Below are positions 51,921 to 61,113 of a stretch of 64,000 nt of DNA, piece after piece. Position numbers and translations under genes: made by a program. The stretch is taken from the NCBI GenBank assembly GCA_022770525.1, contig JALEHN010000104.1, positions 1 through 64,000 on the forward strand, in the 5' to 3' direction. The notes beneath the pieces were generated by a model, which worked only from the letters and a program-made list of their open reading frames with translations, was not told the origin of the DNA and did not search any database. The first letter of the stretch is position 1. Every line of letters starts with the position of its first letter. Origin of the DNA: Clostridiales bacterium. Lineage in GTDB: Bacteria; Bacillota; Clostridia; Lachnospirales; Lachnospiraceae.

Positions 51921-53015
51921 ATGTCAGACCTGAGGCAATATAAATGCCCTGCCTGCGGCGGGGCAATGGAGTTTGACAGTACTATACAGAAAATGAAATG
52001 CCCGTACTGTGATACAGTCATGGATGTTCAGGAATATCAGAATATGCAGGATGCAGTATATCAAAATAACGCAGGTTCGGCGGGCAGCGACCAATGGCAG
52101 GCTATGGGCGGCGGCGCATGGCAGTCCGGCGAGACAGACGGCATGTGTATCTATACATGTGAATCCTGCGGCGGAGAGATTATTGCAGATGTCAGTACAG
52201 GGGCTACGACCTGTCCGTTTTGCGGCAACAGAATCGTTATGACCGGTCAGTTTTCAGGCGATTTAAGACCGGATTATATTATACCGTTTAAACTGGACAA
52301 AAATGCCGCAAAAAAAGCCTATCACCGGCATTTATCAGGTAAAAAGTTTATGCCTGCCATTTTTAAAAAGGAAAACCACATTGATGAAATCAAAGGACTA
52401 TATGTGCCTTTCTGGCTCTTTGATGCCGATACAGAAGCGAATATTATGTATGAGGCAGAAAGGCTCAGAACGTGGAGATCCGGTGATACAGAGTATACGG
52501 AACATGAAATTTATAATGTACAGCGTGCGGGAAGAATAGGATTTTCGTATTTACCTGAGGATTGTTCCAGGAAAATGGATGATACATTGATGGAATCCAT
52601 TGAACCTTATAATTTTGCCGAGGCAGTTCCGTTTAGTACGGCATATCTTGCCGGTTATATGGCAGACCGTTATGATGTGGCCATGGAAGAACGTATGGAA
52701 CGGGCAAAGCAGCGTATTAAAAGAAGTACAATTGATGCATTTAAAAATACAGTTCAGGGGTATCATTCAGTCAAGGATGTCAACAGCTCGGTCAGTCTTT
52801 ATAATGTCCGTTATTTGTATGCGTTGTATCCGGTATGGATATTAAATACAACATGGAAAGGGAAAAAATATACCTTTGCCATGAACGGCCAGACCGGAAA
52901 AATGGTCGGTGACCTGCCGTTTGATAAAAATGCATTTAATAGATTTGTAATCACATGGGGCGTTGGGTTCGGAGCGATTGTTTATGCGATTATGTGGTTA
53001 TTTATGCTGCTATAG
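51921..53015 (+). CDS. TFIIB-type zinc-ribbon membrane protein (YdjG-like)
   Basis: A 364-residue protein with two N-terminal zinc ribbons (YKCPACGGAMEF with MKCPYCDTV at residues 8-30; YTCESCGGEIIADV with TTCPFCGN at about 76-100), a long conserved middle domain (YIIPFKLDKNAAKKAYHRHL, GLYVPFWLFDADTEAN), and one C-terminal membrane helix (FGAIVYAIMWLFMLL). The layout matches Bacillus YdjG. In Bacillus YdjG and YdjH act with PspA in membrane stress; no PspA is found in this window. GAAGGGAG precedes ATG 51921. It precedes the TPM gene by 13 bases. Confidence 0.88.
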   Translation: MSDLRQYKCPACGGAMEFDSTIQKMKCPYCDTVMDVQEYQNMQDAVYQNNAGSAGSDQWQAMGGGAWQSGETDGMCIYTCESCGGEIIADVSTGATTCPFCGNRIVMTGQFSGDLRPDYIIPFKLDKNAAKKAYHRHLSGKKFMPAIFKKENHIDEIKGLYVPFWLFDADTEANIMYEAERLRTWRSGDTEYTEHEIYNVQRAGRIGFSYLPEDCSRKMDDTLMESIEPYNFAEAVPFSTAYLAGYMADRYDVAMEERMERAKQRIKRSTIDAFKNTVQGYHSVKDVNSSVSLYNVRYLYALYPVWILNTTWKGKKYTFAMNGQTGKMVGDLPFDKNAFNRFVITWGVGFGAIVYAIMWLFMLL

Positions 53016-53028
53016 GGAGGGATGGTTT

Positions 53029-53835
53029 ATGAAAAAACGAATTTGTTCTGCGCTGTTAACCATTCTTCTGGCAATGCTTATTGTCTTGCCGGTATCAGCC
53101 GGTGAGGGCGAACATCCGCCCCGTCTTGTTGACGGTGCCGGACTTCTCAGTGCTTCGCAGGAAAGTGAACTGGAAGATAAGCTTGATGAGATCAGCACAC
53201 GTCAGGCGTGTGATGTTGTCATTGTCACTGTGGACAGTCTGGATGGTAAAACAGCAATGGCGTATGCTGATGATTATTATGATTATAACGGATATGGCTT
53301 TGGCAGCGAAAGAGACGGTATCTTATTACTGGTCAGTATGGAATCTCGGGACTGGTGGATCAGTACATGCGGTTATGGAATCACAGCATTTACTGACGCA
53401 GGCATGGAATATATTGCAGATCAGTTTTTATCGGATTTAAGTGACGGAAAGTATAAAAAAGCATTTGAAAAATTTGCGGATCTCTGTGATGATTTTATAA
53501 CCGAAGCAAATAATGGCGAGCCATATGACGTGGGCCACATGCCAAAAGGAAAATTACCGTTATATTGGATTGTTGTTGATCTGGTCATAGGTCTTTTTAT
53601 ATCCTACTGTATCGCTTCAAATAAAAAAAGCAAGCTCAGATCAGTGGTCAGCAAGTACAATGCTGCGGATTATGTAAGGCCGGGCAGTCTTGTGCTGACC
53701 GCAAACTGGGATCAGATGGTCAATCGACTGGTGACAACAAGAGTCATTCCGAGAGAAAGAGAAAGCTCCGGCGGAAGCAGCACCCATACCAGTTCATCAG
53801 GTTCGACACATGGAGGTACAGGCGGTAAATTTTAA
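53029..53835 (+). CDS. TPM-domain membrane protein (YdjH/YgcG-like)
   Basis: A 268-residue exported membrane protein. Residues 1-23 are a signal peptide (LLTILLAMLIVLPVSAGEGE). Residues 35-160 form a TPM domain (VDGAGLLSASQESELEDKLD, ACDVVIVTVDSLDG, GILLLVSMESRDWWIST) facing the outside, then one membrane helix (LPLYWIVVDLVIGLFISYC, residues 174-195) and a cytoplasmic tail ending in Gly/Ser-rich GGTGGKF. TPM domains occur in photosystem II repair protein Psb32 and in Bacillus YdjH. ATG 53029 follows GGGAGGG. It belongs to the SPFH/zinc-ribbon unit. Confidence 0.88.
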   Translation: MKKRICSALLTILLAMLIVLPVSAGEGEHPPRLVDGAGLLSASQESELEDKLDEISTRQACDVVIVTVDSLDGKTAMAYADDYYDYNGYGFGSERDGILLLVSMESRDWWISTCGYGITAFTDAGMEYIADQFLSDLSDGKYKKAFEKFADLCDDFITEANNGEPYDVGHMPKGKLPLYWIVVDLVIGLFISYCIASNKKSKLRSVVSKYNAADYVRPGSLVLTANWDQMVNRLVTTRVIPRERESSGGSSTHTSSSGSTHGGTGGKF

Positions 53836-53861
53836 TCTGTTGGAAGGAAGGAGGATTTCAA

Positions 53862-55379
53862 TTGAAAAAATTTATTTCGTTATTACTCATTGCGGCAATG
53901 ACTATGGCTCTTGTATCCTGCGGCGGCAATGAAAATGCGCTGGCAGGTAAGAAAAAAAGTATTTCGGAAAGTACTGAAACAAAAGAAGCGGTGGAAACAG
54001 TTAAAGAGACCGAAGAAAAGGATTTTTCTGACCGTGAATGTGCAAGCGTTGAACTTTTTAAGGTATATTATCCGAAAGACTGGTTTTATGATGAGGAATC
54101 AACCAGTGACAGCTCTGATTACTGCAGAGTCGTTCTTTATATCGGCGGAGAAGATTATTATTCTTCAGAAACCTGGATTTATATTATGGCTGAAAATGAA
54201 GACGGCGCAGCGTTCAGACATACGCTTTCACAGACAGATGTTGTCCTGGAAAGCTATGCCGACGGAAGCATACTGACAATGCCATGCGGCGGTGTTATGT
54301 TTGCCGAGGCACCGATTCAGGAGGATGATACGCTGTATTATATTTATCGTCATGAACCGTCTCAGACGACATACTCCATCAATATCGGCGGTGATTATGA
54401 AAATGAGGCTGTTAAAGAAGTTCTGGAAGGTATCGAGCTGACACTTAGCGATAACGGCGGTGTTGATTCACCTTGGCCATGGGATGGCGTACCGTTTGCG
54501 CCTGTTGTTTCACAGCAGACGGTAGGTTCTTATACAATTGTTCCTGAAGTCATTGCGTTTGAAGAATCTTTGTATGTGATGGATATTATGGAGCATCAGT
54601 TTGCGGTCATCGGAAATAAAATGTATCATCTTTTTGAAGATACATTGACGGAATATGATTATTCCGGAACTGATCTTAAAAAAGTCACATCAACTCAGTA
54701 TGATAAAGAATATGAGTATTTGTCTTATGATAACAGCGGAATGCTATATCTTTCACAGGGTATTTATGAAGGTGATGCTGTCAAAGATCATGCAATTGTC
54801 GGAAGTACAGTCACACATGATTTAGTAATGCACCCTTCGGGTGAATGGGGCATTACATCCTGGGTTTCAAGTGATGTTATGAAAGTTACAAATAATAATG
54901 GCAGTTTTACAGAAGAACCGTGGGTGCTGACCAATTTAAATATCGATGAAACAAGACAGGGTGATTTTGCAATGATCGATGATATAGCAATATCTGATTC
55001 ACATATTATTGTTGCTGGTCTTGTTGCAGGCAGCAGTTCAACGAAAAAAATCGGCGTGTATGATTATGACGGGAACAAACAGCTGCTTCTCGGCGGCGAA
55101 ACTTATGAGGATCCTGACTGTCTAGGCGCAGTTACAGGTATCGTGGAGACTGCCAATGGATATGTTGCTGCTGACGGCAATATGCGAAAATTGTACTTCT
55201 GGGAGAAAGACGGTACGTTTATCGGTACTGTAGACTCAGATGACATTTTTGGTACGGACTATCCGTGGTTTGAAGATATGCAGCTTCTTGATGACGGTTC
55301 AATACTTTTGATGTTGACACAGGAAAGATTTGATGAGTCGGCAGACGAGTTGCTTGTTTTCAGACTGACAGGATTTTAA
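53862..55379 (+). CDS. predicted lipoprotein with propeller-like C-terminal region
   Basis: A 505-residue lipoprotein: the lipobox MALVSC places the lipid-modified Cys at residue 20. A charged Glu/Lys/Thr spacer (residues 30-55) leads to a first domain (residues 60-200, YPKDWFYDEE) like those for protein-surface interactions, and a second region with repeating beta blades (FAVIGNKMYHLFEDTL, KIGVYDYDGNKQLLL, LYFWEKDGTFIG) suggestive of a beta-propeller. The start is TTG 53862, after GGAAGGAGG. It is the last gene of the zinc-ribbon/SPFH/TPM block and may be its extracytoplasmic sensor or partner. Function unknown. Confidence 0.78.
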   Translation: MKKFISLLLIAAMTMALVSCGGNENALAGKKKSISESTETKEAVETVKETEEKDFSDRECASVELFKVYYPKDWFYDEESTSDSSDYCRVVLYIGGEDYYSSETWIYIMAENEDGAAFRHTLSQTDVVLESYADGSILTMPCGGVMFAEAPIQEDDTLYYIYRHEPSQTTYSINIGGDYENEAVKEVLEGIELTLSDNGGVDSPWPWDGVPFAPVVSQQTVGSYTIVPEVIAFEESLYVMDIMEHQFAVIGNKMYHLFEDTLTEYDYSGTDLKKVTSTQYDKEYEYLSYDNSGMLYLSQGIYEGDAVKDHAIVGSTVTHDLVMHPSGEWGITSWVSSDVMKVTNNNGSFTEEPWVLTNLNIDETRQGDFAMIDDIAISDSHIIVAGLVAGSSSTKKIGVYDYDGNKQLLLGGETYEDPDCLGAVTGIVETANGYVAADGNMRKLYFWEKDGTFIGTVDSDDIFGTDYPWFEDMQLLDDGSILLMLTQERFDESADELLVFRLTGF

Positions 55380-55405
55380 ATCATGAATTTTATGCGTAAA
55401 GTATA

Positions 55406-55449
55406 AAAGGAGACAGGCTTCTAAATTTTTAGAGAAGCCTGTCTCCTTT
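55406..55449. terminator. terminator between lipoprotein and acidic membrane protein genes
   Basis: Perfect 17-base stem AAAGGAGACAGGCTTCT/AGAAGCCTGTCTCCTTT with a 10-base loop. It ends the block on the plus strand and the convergent minus-strand gene at 55477. Confidence 0.9.
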
Positions 55450-55476
55450 AAAATGTTTAAATCATTATCTGAAAAA

Positions 55477-55815
55477 TTATGCCTGTTCTTCGTCTGTGTC
55501 ATCGTCAGTTGCTTCAGCATCATCATCAACTGTTTCAGCATCATCTGCTGATGCCTCTTCATTGCCTTCATCCGCACTGTCGGCTTTATCTCCGGAAAGA
55601 TGAATGCTTACATATTCTCTTTTGGCATCATCATCGGCATCGTCTTCGTCAACAGACTCAAAAGCGTCATCAAAATCATCATCGTCAAAATCATCAAATA
55701 AATCCCGTTCTGACTTTTTATCCATCACTTTTTTTACTGTATAAGCAGCACCGGCCACAGCGGCAAGGGCAGCCGAAACTTTTACAAATACGCTGAAAAA
55801 CTTTTTAAAATTCAT
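55477..55815 (-). CDS. small acidic membrane protein
   Basis: A 112-residue protein with one N-terminal membrane segment (VKVSAALAAVAGAAYTV, residues 12-28) and an extremely acidic remainder dominated by Asp, Glu, Ala and Ser (LFDDFDDDDFDDAFESVDED, DDDAEATDDDTDEEQA). No domain is recognised. Composition suggests an anchored cytoplasmic or surface tail with cation or protein binding, which is inference. AAGGTGAC precedes ATG 55815 on the minus strand. Confidence 0.75.
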   Translation of the reverse strand: MNFKKFFSVFVKVSAALAAVAGAAYTVKKVMDKKSERDLFDDFDDDDFDDAFESVDEDDADDDAKREYVSIHLSGDKADSADEGNEEASADDAETVDDDAEATDDDTDEEQA

Positions 55816-55970
55816 TTTGTCACCTTCCGTTATTTATAATAATGGTAATATTATAATCGATTTACCGAAAAAAATAAAGATGAAATTTATTTATATTGAG
55901 ATCAGGTATCAAAAGAACACAGTTTGTGGTATCATGAATGATAGAAACATCAGAGAAAAGGGGGTATATG

Positions 55971-56453
55971 ATGAATATTTTCTTTGCGGCTGCTGCAGTA
56001 TGTGTGGCTTATTATATTGTGACACTGTTTGCCGGCGGTTTTTCGGTATTTTCTTTAATATGGCCTGTCCTTGGAGCTTTGCTGGGCGGCTTTGGATGCA
56101 TGAAAATAAAAGGGCTGAAATTAACCATGATTTTACCTGCGCCGATCCGGTGGGCAGTTTTTAGTATATTTATAGTATGCACTGTTTTGTTTTGCGTGGT
56201 TGAGGGTATGATTATAAAAACAGGATTTGCCGGGTCGCAGGACAATGCGGATTATATCATTATTCTCGGTGCACAGGTCAAAGGGGAAGTGCCGTCACAG
56301 GTTTTGTATCTCAGAGTGATGAAAGCAGTTGAATATCTGAATAAGAATCCTGATACAAAAGCGATTGTGTCCGGTGGAAAGGGCAGCGGTGAAGCCATTC
56401 CAATATACCGCTGCTGCCGAATTTTTATTTCAGAGAGTTTTTTGCTGTGTTGA
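55971..56453 (+). pseudogene. YdcF/ElyC-family membrane protein, truncated
   Basis: The N-terminal part (residues 1-85) has three membrane segments and is followed by the start of a DUF218/YdcF domain: ADYIIILGAQVKGEVPSQVL and NPDTKAIVSGGKGSGEAI. After GEAI (about base 56398) the family match stops abruptly and 17 unrelated residues lead to a stop at 56453. A complete YdcF domain needs roughly 100 more residues. The break is not a simple frameshift because no continuation is found in the next 240 bases, so a deletion or rearrangement is likely. ATG 55971 follows AAAAGGGGG. Confidence 0.75.
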
Positions 56454-56601
56454 AGTATTACATAACAGGTCAGATATGAAACGCGAAAAATATCCGAAAA
56501 CATACATAACTGTGACGCTAAAACAACTTTAAAACACATAAGTATTGTCAAAATCAAGCAGATGATATAAAATAGAATTGTCATTTTTTTGAACAAAGTA
56601 G

Positions 56602-56629
56602 TTGACACAATAGAAAAAGATGATATACT
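56602..56629 (+). promoter_or_regulatory. promoter of fatty acid synthesis operon
   Basis: TTGACA (56602-56607) and TATACT (56624-56629) with a 16-base spacer, upstream of acpP. The predicted start, about 56636, leaves a leader of about 57 bases. The rest of 56454-56692 holds no recognisable gene. Confidence 0.75.
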
Positions 56630-56645
56630 TTGAATATCAAAGTAT
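56625..56645 (+). promoter_or_regulatory. FabT-like operator palindrome
   Basis: ATACTTTGA-ATA-TCAAAGTAT is a perfect 9-3-9 inverted repeat that overlaps the -10 box and the predicted start. It closely resembles FabT (MarR-family) sites, which centre on TTTGA-n3-TCAAA. Repression by a FabT-like protein in response to acyl-ACP is predicted; no fabT gene is in the window. Confidence 0.65.
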
Positions 56646-56692
56646 TGTGTGGACTGCAATAAATTTATAACTATATTAAAGGAGAGTTAATT

Positions 56693-56926
56693 ATGTTTGA
56701 AAAAATTAGGGAAATCATTTGTGAACAGTTAAGTGTTGATGAAAGCGAAGTTAGTTTGGAAGCTTCTTTCAAAGATGACCTCGGTGCGGATTCTCTGGAT
56801 CTGTTTGAACTTGTTATGGCACTGGAAGAAGAATATGGTATTGAAATTCCTACAGATGACCTGTCACAGATCACAACTGTAGGTGAAGTTATCGAATACT
56901 TAAAAGCTCAGGGGATCGAAGACTGA
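56693..56926 (+). CDS. acpP: acyl carrier protein
   Basis: The 77-residue carrier of growing fatty acyl chains. The phosphopantetheine attachment serine is S34 in [20 protein letters not shown], the canonical site. The protein is acidic and helical. GGAGAG precedes ATG 56693. It is first in the fab operon, right behind the FabT-like promoter, and is followed by fabK after 30 bases. Confidence 0.96.
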   Translation: MFEKIREIICEQLSVDESEVSLEASFKDDLGADSLDLFELVMALEEEYGIEIPTDDLSQITTVGEVIEYLKAQGIED

Positions 56927-56956
56927 TCGATGTCTTTAAGTGTACCGGAGGTTTGT

Positions 56957-57901
56957 ATGAAAACGAGACTTACTGAATTACTGAATATAGAATACCCGGT
57001 GATCCAGGGCGGTATGGCCTGGGTTGCAGAGTATCATCTTGCTGCGGCAGTTTCAAATGCCGGCGGTCTGGGTATTATCGGCGCAGGTGCTGCACCGGCA
57101 TCTTTTGTCAAAGAACAGATTGAAAAGTGCCGTGAACTTACAGATAAGCCATTTGGCGTCAACCTGATGCTGATGAATCCGGCAGCGGATGAGATTGCCG
57201 AAGTCATCGCCGAATCCGGGGTCAAAGTTGTCACCACAGGTGCAGGCAGCCCGGCAAAATATATGAAAATGTGGAAGGAAGCCGGCGTTAAGGTGATTCC
57301 TGTTGTCGCTTCCGTGGCGCTTGCAAAAATTATGGAAAAGAACGGTGCAGATGCGATTGTCGCTGAAGGCTGTGAATCCGGCGGACATATCGGGGAATTG
57401 ACAACGATGGCGATGATGCCGCAGATTGTAGATGCGGTATCTATTCCTGTAATTGCCGCAGGCGGTATTGCTGACGGCAGAGGTGTTGCTGCTGCGCTGA
57501 TGCTCGGCGCATCCGGCGTACAGGTCGGTACACGTTTCCTTGTTGCAAAAGAAACACAGGTGCATCCGGCTTATAAAGAAAAGGTTCTTAAAGCAAAGGA
57601 TATTGATGCACAGGTGACAGGCCGTTCGGGCGGTCACCCGATTCGTTCTCTGAAAAATCAGATGACAAGAAAGTATCTTCAGATGGAAGCTGAAGGTGCT
57701 ACTTTTGAAGAATTGGAATCCCTGACAGTCGGCTCTTTAAGAAAAGCCGTTGTTGAAGGGGATGTTAAAACCGGTACTGTCATGGCCGGACAGATTGCAG
57801 GTCTTGTAAACAAAGAGCAGACTTGTAAAGAAATTGTTACAGAGTTAGTAGAAGACGCTGTAAAGGTGATCAATGACCGTTATCAGTTATTTGCAAAGTA
57901 A
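56957..57901 (+). CDS. fabK: enoyl-ACP reductase II
   Basis: An FMN-dependent enoyl-ACP reductase for the last step of each elongation cycle, 314 residues. The family N-terminus TRLTELLNIEYPVIQGGMAW is followed by the FMN-binding AAGGIADGRGVAAALMLGAS and the GTRFLVAKE segment. FabK replaces FabI in many Firmicutes and is triclosan-insensitive. ATG 56957 follows CCGGAGG. It lies in the usual acpP-fabK-fabD-fabG-fabF order. Confidence 0.93.
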   Translation: MKTRLTELLNIEYPVIQGGMAWVAEYHLAAAVSNAGGLGIIGAGAAPASFVKEQIEKCRELTDKPFGVNLMLMNPAADEIAEVIAESGVKVVTTGAGSPAKYMKMWKEAGVKVIPVVASVALAKIMEKNGADAIVAEGCESGGHIGELTTMAMMPQIVDAVSIPVIAAGGIADGRGVAAALMLGASGVQVGTRFLVAKETQVHPAYKEKVLKAKDIDAQVTGRSGGHPIRSLKNQMTRKYLQMEAEGATFEELESLTVGSLRKAVVEGDVKTGTVMAGQIAGLVNKEQTCKEIVTELVEDAVKVINDRYQLFAK

Positions 57902-57910
57902 TGTGCGGTC

Positions 57911-58024
57911 AGCAGGGCGTTTAGCCCTGCTCATATTGATGAGGGCCAGGCTTTTAACTGTCTTTCGTCGGATTTTTGAGATTAAGCAGGAATTTTCCAC
58001 AGCGATTTGTATGAAACTGTGGAA
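57911..58024 (+). other. two hairpins in the fabK-fabD gap
   Basis: AGCAGGGC/GCCCTGCT (57911-57931) and TTCCACAG/CTGTGGAA (57995-58024) lie in the 170-base gap between fabK and fabD. No T-run follows either, so they are more likely mRNA processing or stability structures that adjust fabK and fabD levels than terminators. Confidence 0.55.
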
Positions 58025-58071
58025 GGTTCTTGCTTTCATGTGATATGGGATTGATAAAGAGGTTGAAAATC

Positions 58072-58992
58072 ATGTCGAAAATTGCATTTGTATTTCCGGG
58101 CCAGGGTGCACAGTACTTTGGCATGGGTAAAGATTTTTATGAAAATAATGAAGACTGCCGCCGTGTATATGACATGGCAACAGATATTTTAGATATAGAT
58201 ATGAAAGCGTTGTGCTTTGAAGAAAATGACCGGCTAAATATTACAGAATTTACACAGATCGGGCTTCTTACAACGGAGCTTGCTATTTTAAAAGCTGTGC
58301 TTAACATGGGCATAAAGCCGGATGTATGTGCAGGTTTAAGTCTCGGAGAATATGCGGCACTTGTGGCAGCGGGAAAACTTTCCGAAGAAGATGCCATCAG
58401 AGTCGTTCGAAAAAGAGGTATTTATATGCAGGAAGCAGTACCGACAGGCGGCGCGATGTCTGCGGTACTGGGACTTGATTTTGAAAAAGTTGAAGAAATA
58501 TGCGGCAATACTGAGGGTATCGTGGAACTGGCAAATTATAACTGTCCGGGACAGATTGTTATTTCAGGTGAGGAAAATGCGGTTGCCGCTGCTTCAGAAA
58601 AGCTAAAAGAGGCAGGCGCTAAGCGTGTGGCACCGTTAAAAGTCAGCGGTCCTTTCCATTCATCGATGCTTAAAGGTGCGGGTGAAAAACTTGGTGATGT
58701 GCTTGAACAGGTGACATTTACAGATTCGGATATTCCATATGTTGCCAATACAACTGCTGAATATATTTCCGACACATCAGTGATTAAGGAACTTCTTGTG
58801 CGCCAGGTGTCATCTTCCGTACGTTGGGAGCAGAGTGTACGTCTCATGCTTGAACATGGTATTGATACATTTGTTGAAATCGGACCGGGCAAGACACTGG
58901 CCGGATTTTTAAAGAGAATTGACAGAAAGGCAGTTTCTGTGAACATTGATAAATATGAGGATCTTGAAAAACTGAAAGGAGTTTTGGCGTAA
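58072..58992 (+). CDS. fabD: malonyl-CoA:ACP transacylase
   Basis: Loads malonyl groups onto ACP. The 306-residue protein starts [20 protein letters not shown]; the nucleophile elbow is [10 protein letters not shown] with S90 (the Leu replacing the commoner His is frequent in Clostridia), and the catalytic His is in GPFHSSM. ATG 58072 follows AAAGAGG. Its stop overlaps the fabG start (TAATG). Confidence 0.95.
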   Translation: MSKIAFVFPGQGAQYFGMGKDFYENNEDCRRVYDMATDILDIDMKALCFEENDRLNITEFTQIGLLTTELAILKAVLNMGIKPDVCAGLSLGEYAALVAAGKLSEEDAIRVVRKRGIYMQEAVPTGGAMSAVLGLDFEKVEEICGNTEGIVELANYNCPGQIVISGEENAVAAASEKLKEAGAKRVAPLKVSGPFHSSMLKGAGEKLGDVLEQVTFTDSDIPYVANTTAEYISDTSVIKELLVRQVSSSVRWEQSVRLMLEHGIDTFVEIGPGKTLAGFLKRIDRKAVSVNIDKYEDLEKLKGVLA

Positions 58993-59735
58993 TGCTTAAA
59001 GATAAAGTGGCACTTGTTACAGGTGCAAGCCGGGGTATCGGCAGGGAAATCGCTCTGACGCTTGCTGATGCCGGCGCGGCAGTGGTTGTTAACTATAACG
59101 GTTCAAAAGAAGCTGCGGAAGCGGTTGTTGCAGAGATTGAAAGTAAAGGCAAAAGGGCGCAGGCTTATCAGTGCAATGTCGGTGATTTTGCAGCGTCAAA
59201 GGCAATGATCGACGATGTGATTAAAAGCTTCGGACGTCTGGACATTCTTGTGAATAATGCGGGAATTACAAAAGATAATCTGATGATGCGTATGAGTGAA
59301 GCAGATTTTGATGCAGTCATTGACAGTAACCTTAAAGGAACTTTTAACTGTATCAGGCACGTTTCAAGACAGATGCTTAAACAAAAAGGCGGACGTATTA
59401 TCAATATGTCATCAGTTGTGGGACGGTGCGGCAATCCGGGACAGCTTAATTATGCTGCATCAAAGGCCGGTATTATCGGACTGACAATGTCAGCGGCAAA
59501 AGAGCTGGCCAGCAGAGGTATTACAGTCAATGCGATCGCTCCTGGATTTATTCAGACTGAGATGACAGCTGCGATGACTGAAGATGCAAAATCAGCGATT
59601 TCAAAAATGATTCCGATGGGAATGCTTGGAGAAACAAAGGATATTGCAAATCTTGTGCTGTTTCTGGCATCAGATCAGGCAAGATATATCACAGGTCAGA
59701 CAATCAGTGTAGACGGCGGTATGTTCATGGGATAA
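58992..59735 (+). CDS. fabG: 3-oxoacyl-ACP reductase
   Basis: A short-chain dehydrogenase that reduces 3-oxoacyl-ACP with NADPH; 247 residues. Cofactor motif [16 protein letters not shown] in [10 protein letters not shown], catalytic Ser in [10 protein letters not shown] and the Tyr-Lys pair in [11 protein letters not shown]-terminal [14 protein letters not shown] is typical of FabG. ATG 58992 overlaps the fabD stop by one base, indicating coupled translation. Confidence 0.96.
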   Translation: MLKDKVALVTGASRGIGREIALTLADAGAAVVVNYNGSKEAAEAVVAEIESKGKRAQAYQCNVGDFAASKAMIDDVIKSFGRLDILVNNAGITKDNLMMRMSEADFDAVIDSNLKGTFNCIRHVSRQMLKQKGGRIINMSSVVGRCGNPGQLNYAASKAGIIGLTMSAAKELASRGITVNAIAPGFIQTEMTAAMTEDAKSAISKMIPMGMLGETKDIANLVLFLASDQARYITGQTISVDGGMFMG

Positions 59736-59827
59736 GGCTTTAAAGCTGATATCGGGCGCTTAATATTTTGTCCTGCGGCAAGGTACGCAGGAGTCCTAAA
59801 GATCATATGGTAAGGAGAGAGTTAATT

Positions 59828-61063
59828 ATGAAGAGAGTTGTCGTTACAGGTATGGGTGCAATTACACCGATCGGACTTGGCGTTGATGCCTTCTGGCGTT
59901 CAATTAAAGAAAATAAAGTCGGTATTGTTCCTATTTCCTATTTTGATACAACCGGCTACAAAGCTAAGGTCGCTGCAGAAGTGCATGATTTCGTTGCAAA
60001 AGATTATCTGGATCCGAAATCAGCAAGACGAATGGAACGTTTTTCACAGTTTGCCGTTGCAGCTTCAAAAGAGGCACTGGAAGACGCAGGTATAGATATG
60101 TCAAAGGAAGATCCGTACAGAGTCGGCGTTTCCATAGGTTCAGGTGTCGGAAGTCTGCCGCTTCTTGAAAAAGAAGTGATAAAGCTTCAGGAAAAAGGGC
60201 CACAAAGAACAGCGCCTTTATTTATTCCAATGTTTGTCTCAAATATGGCTGCAGGCAATGTGTCTATCTATTTCGGCCTTAAGGGAAAGAGTATTGATAT
60301 CGTTACAGCCTGTGCAACAGGCACACATTCCATCGGCGAAGCTTATCGAACCATTCAGTGCGGTGATGCCGATGTGATGGTTGCAGGCGGTACGGAAAGC
60401 TGTATATGCCCGATCGGCGTTGCCGGTTTTACGGCGCTGACAGCACTGACAACATCAGAAGATCCGATGCATGCTTCAATCCCGTTTGATAAGGACAGAA
60501 GCGGTTTTGTTATGGGTGAAGGTGCAGGTGTTGTTGTGCTGGAAAGTCTTGACCATGCTCTTCAAAGAGGTGCAAAAATTTACGCGGAACTTGGCGGATA
60601 CGGTGCTACCAGCGACGCTTACCATGTAACATCACCTGCTGAAGACGGCATGGGTGCCGCAACGGCGATGATGAATGCCATGAAAGAAGCAGGTGTGGCG
60701 CCTTCAGAGGTCAGCTATATCAATGCCCATGGTACAAGTACACATCATAATGATCTTTTTGAGACGAGAGCCATCAAAGCAGCCCTTGGAGAGGATGCTT
60801 ATCATGTACCGATCAGCTCCACAAAATCAATGATCGGTCATTTACTTGGTGCTGCCGGTGCGGTTGAATTTATTACATGTGTGAAGTCTATCCAGGACAG
60901 CTATATTCATCCGACAGTAGGTCTCAAAAATCCTGATGATGAATGTGATCTTAATTATGTTCCTGGGCAGGGGCTTCATTGCGAAGTTGAAGTGGCCATG
61001 AGTAATTCCCTTGGATTTGGCGGACATAATGCGACATTGTTAGTAAGAAAATATCATGAATAA
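59828..61063 (+). CDS. fabF: 3-oxoacyl-ACP synthase II
   Basis: The elongating condensing enzyme; 411 residues of the thiolase fold. The active-site triad is C162 in TACATGTHSIGEA, H301 in NAHGTSTHHND and H338 in SMIGHLLGAAGAVEF, in positions close to those of well-studied FabF proteins. ATG 59828 follows AAGGAGAG; the upstream in-frame start is spacer. FabH, needed for initiation, is not in this window. Confidence 0.96.
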   Translation: MKRVVVTGMGAITPIGLGVDAFWRSIKENKVGIVPISYFDTTGYKAKVAAEVHDFVAKDYLDPKSARRMERFSQFAVAASKEALEDAGIDMSKEDPYRVGVSIGSGVGSLPLLEKEVIKLQEKGPQRTAPLFIPMFVSNMAAGNVSIYFGLKGKSIDIVTACATGTHSIGEAYRTIQCGDADVMVAGGTESCICPIGVAGFTALTALTTSEDPMHASIPFDKDRSGFVMGEGAGVVVLESLDHALQRGAKIYAELGGYGATSDAYHVTSPAEDGMGAATAMMNAMKEAGVAPSEVSYINAHGTSTHHNDLFETRAIKAALGEDAYHVPISSTKSMIGHLLGAAGAVEFITCVKSIQDSYIHPTVGLKNPDDECDLNYVPGQGLHCEVEVAMSNSLGFGGHNATLLVRKYHE

Positions 61064-61113
61064 ATACAGTTACGGGTCCGGTGGGACTGTGGCTTCATAT
61101 GGAGTGATGGATT

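Noticed and set aside
56252-56659. Minus-strand open frame across the broken ydcF end
   Set aside because: Hydrophobic low-complexity translation, no ribosome site, and it overlaps the fab promoter.
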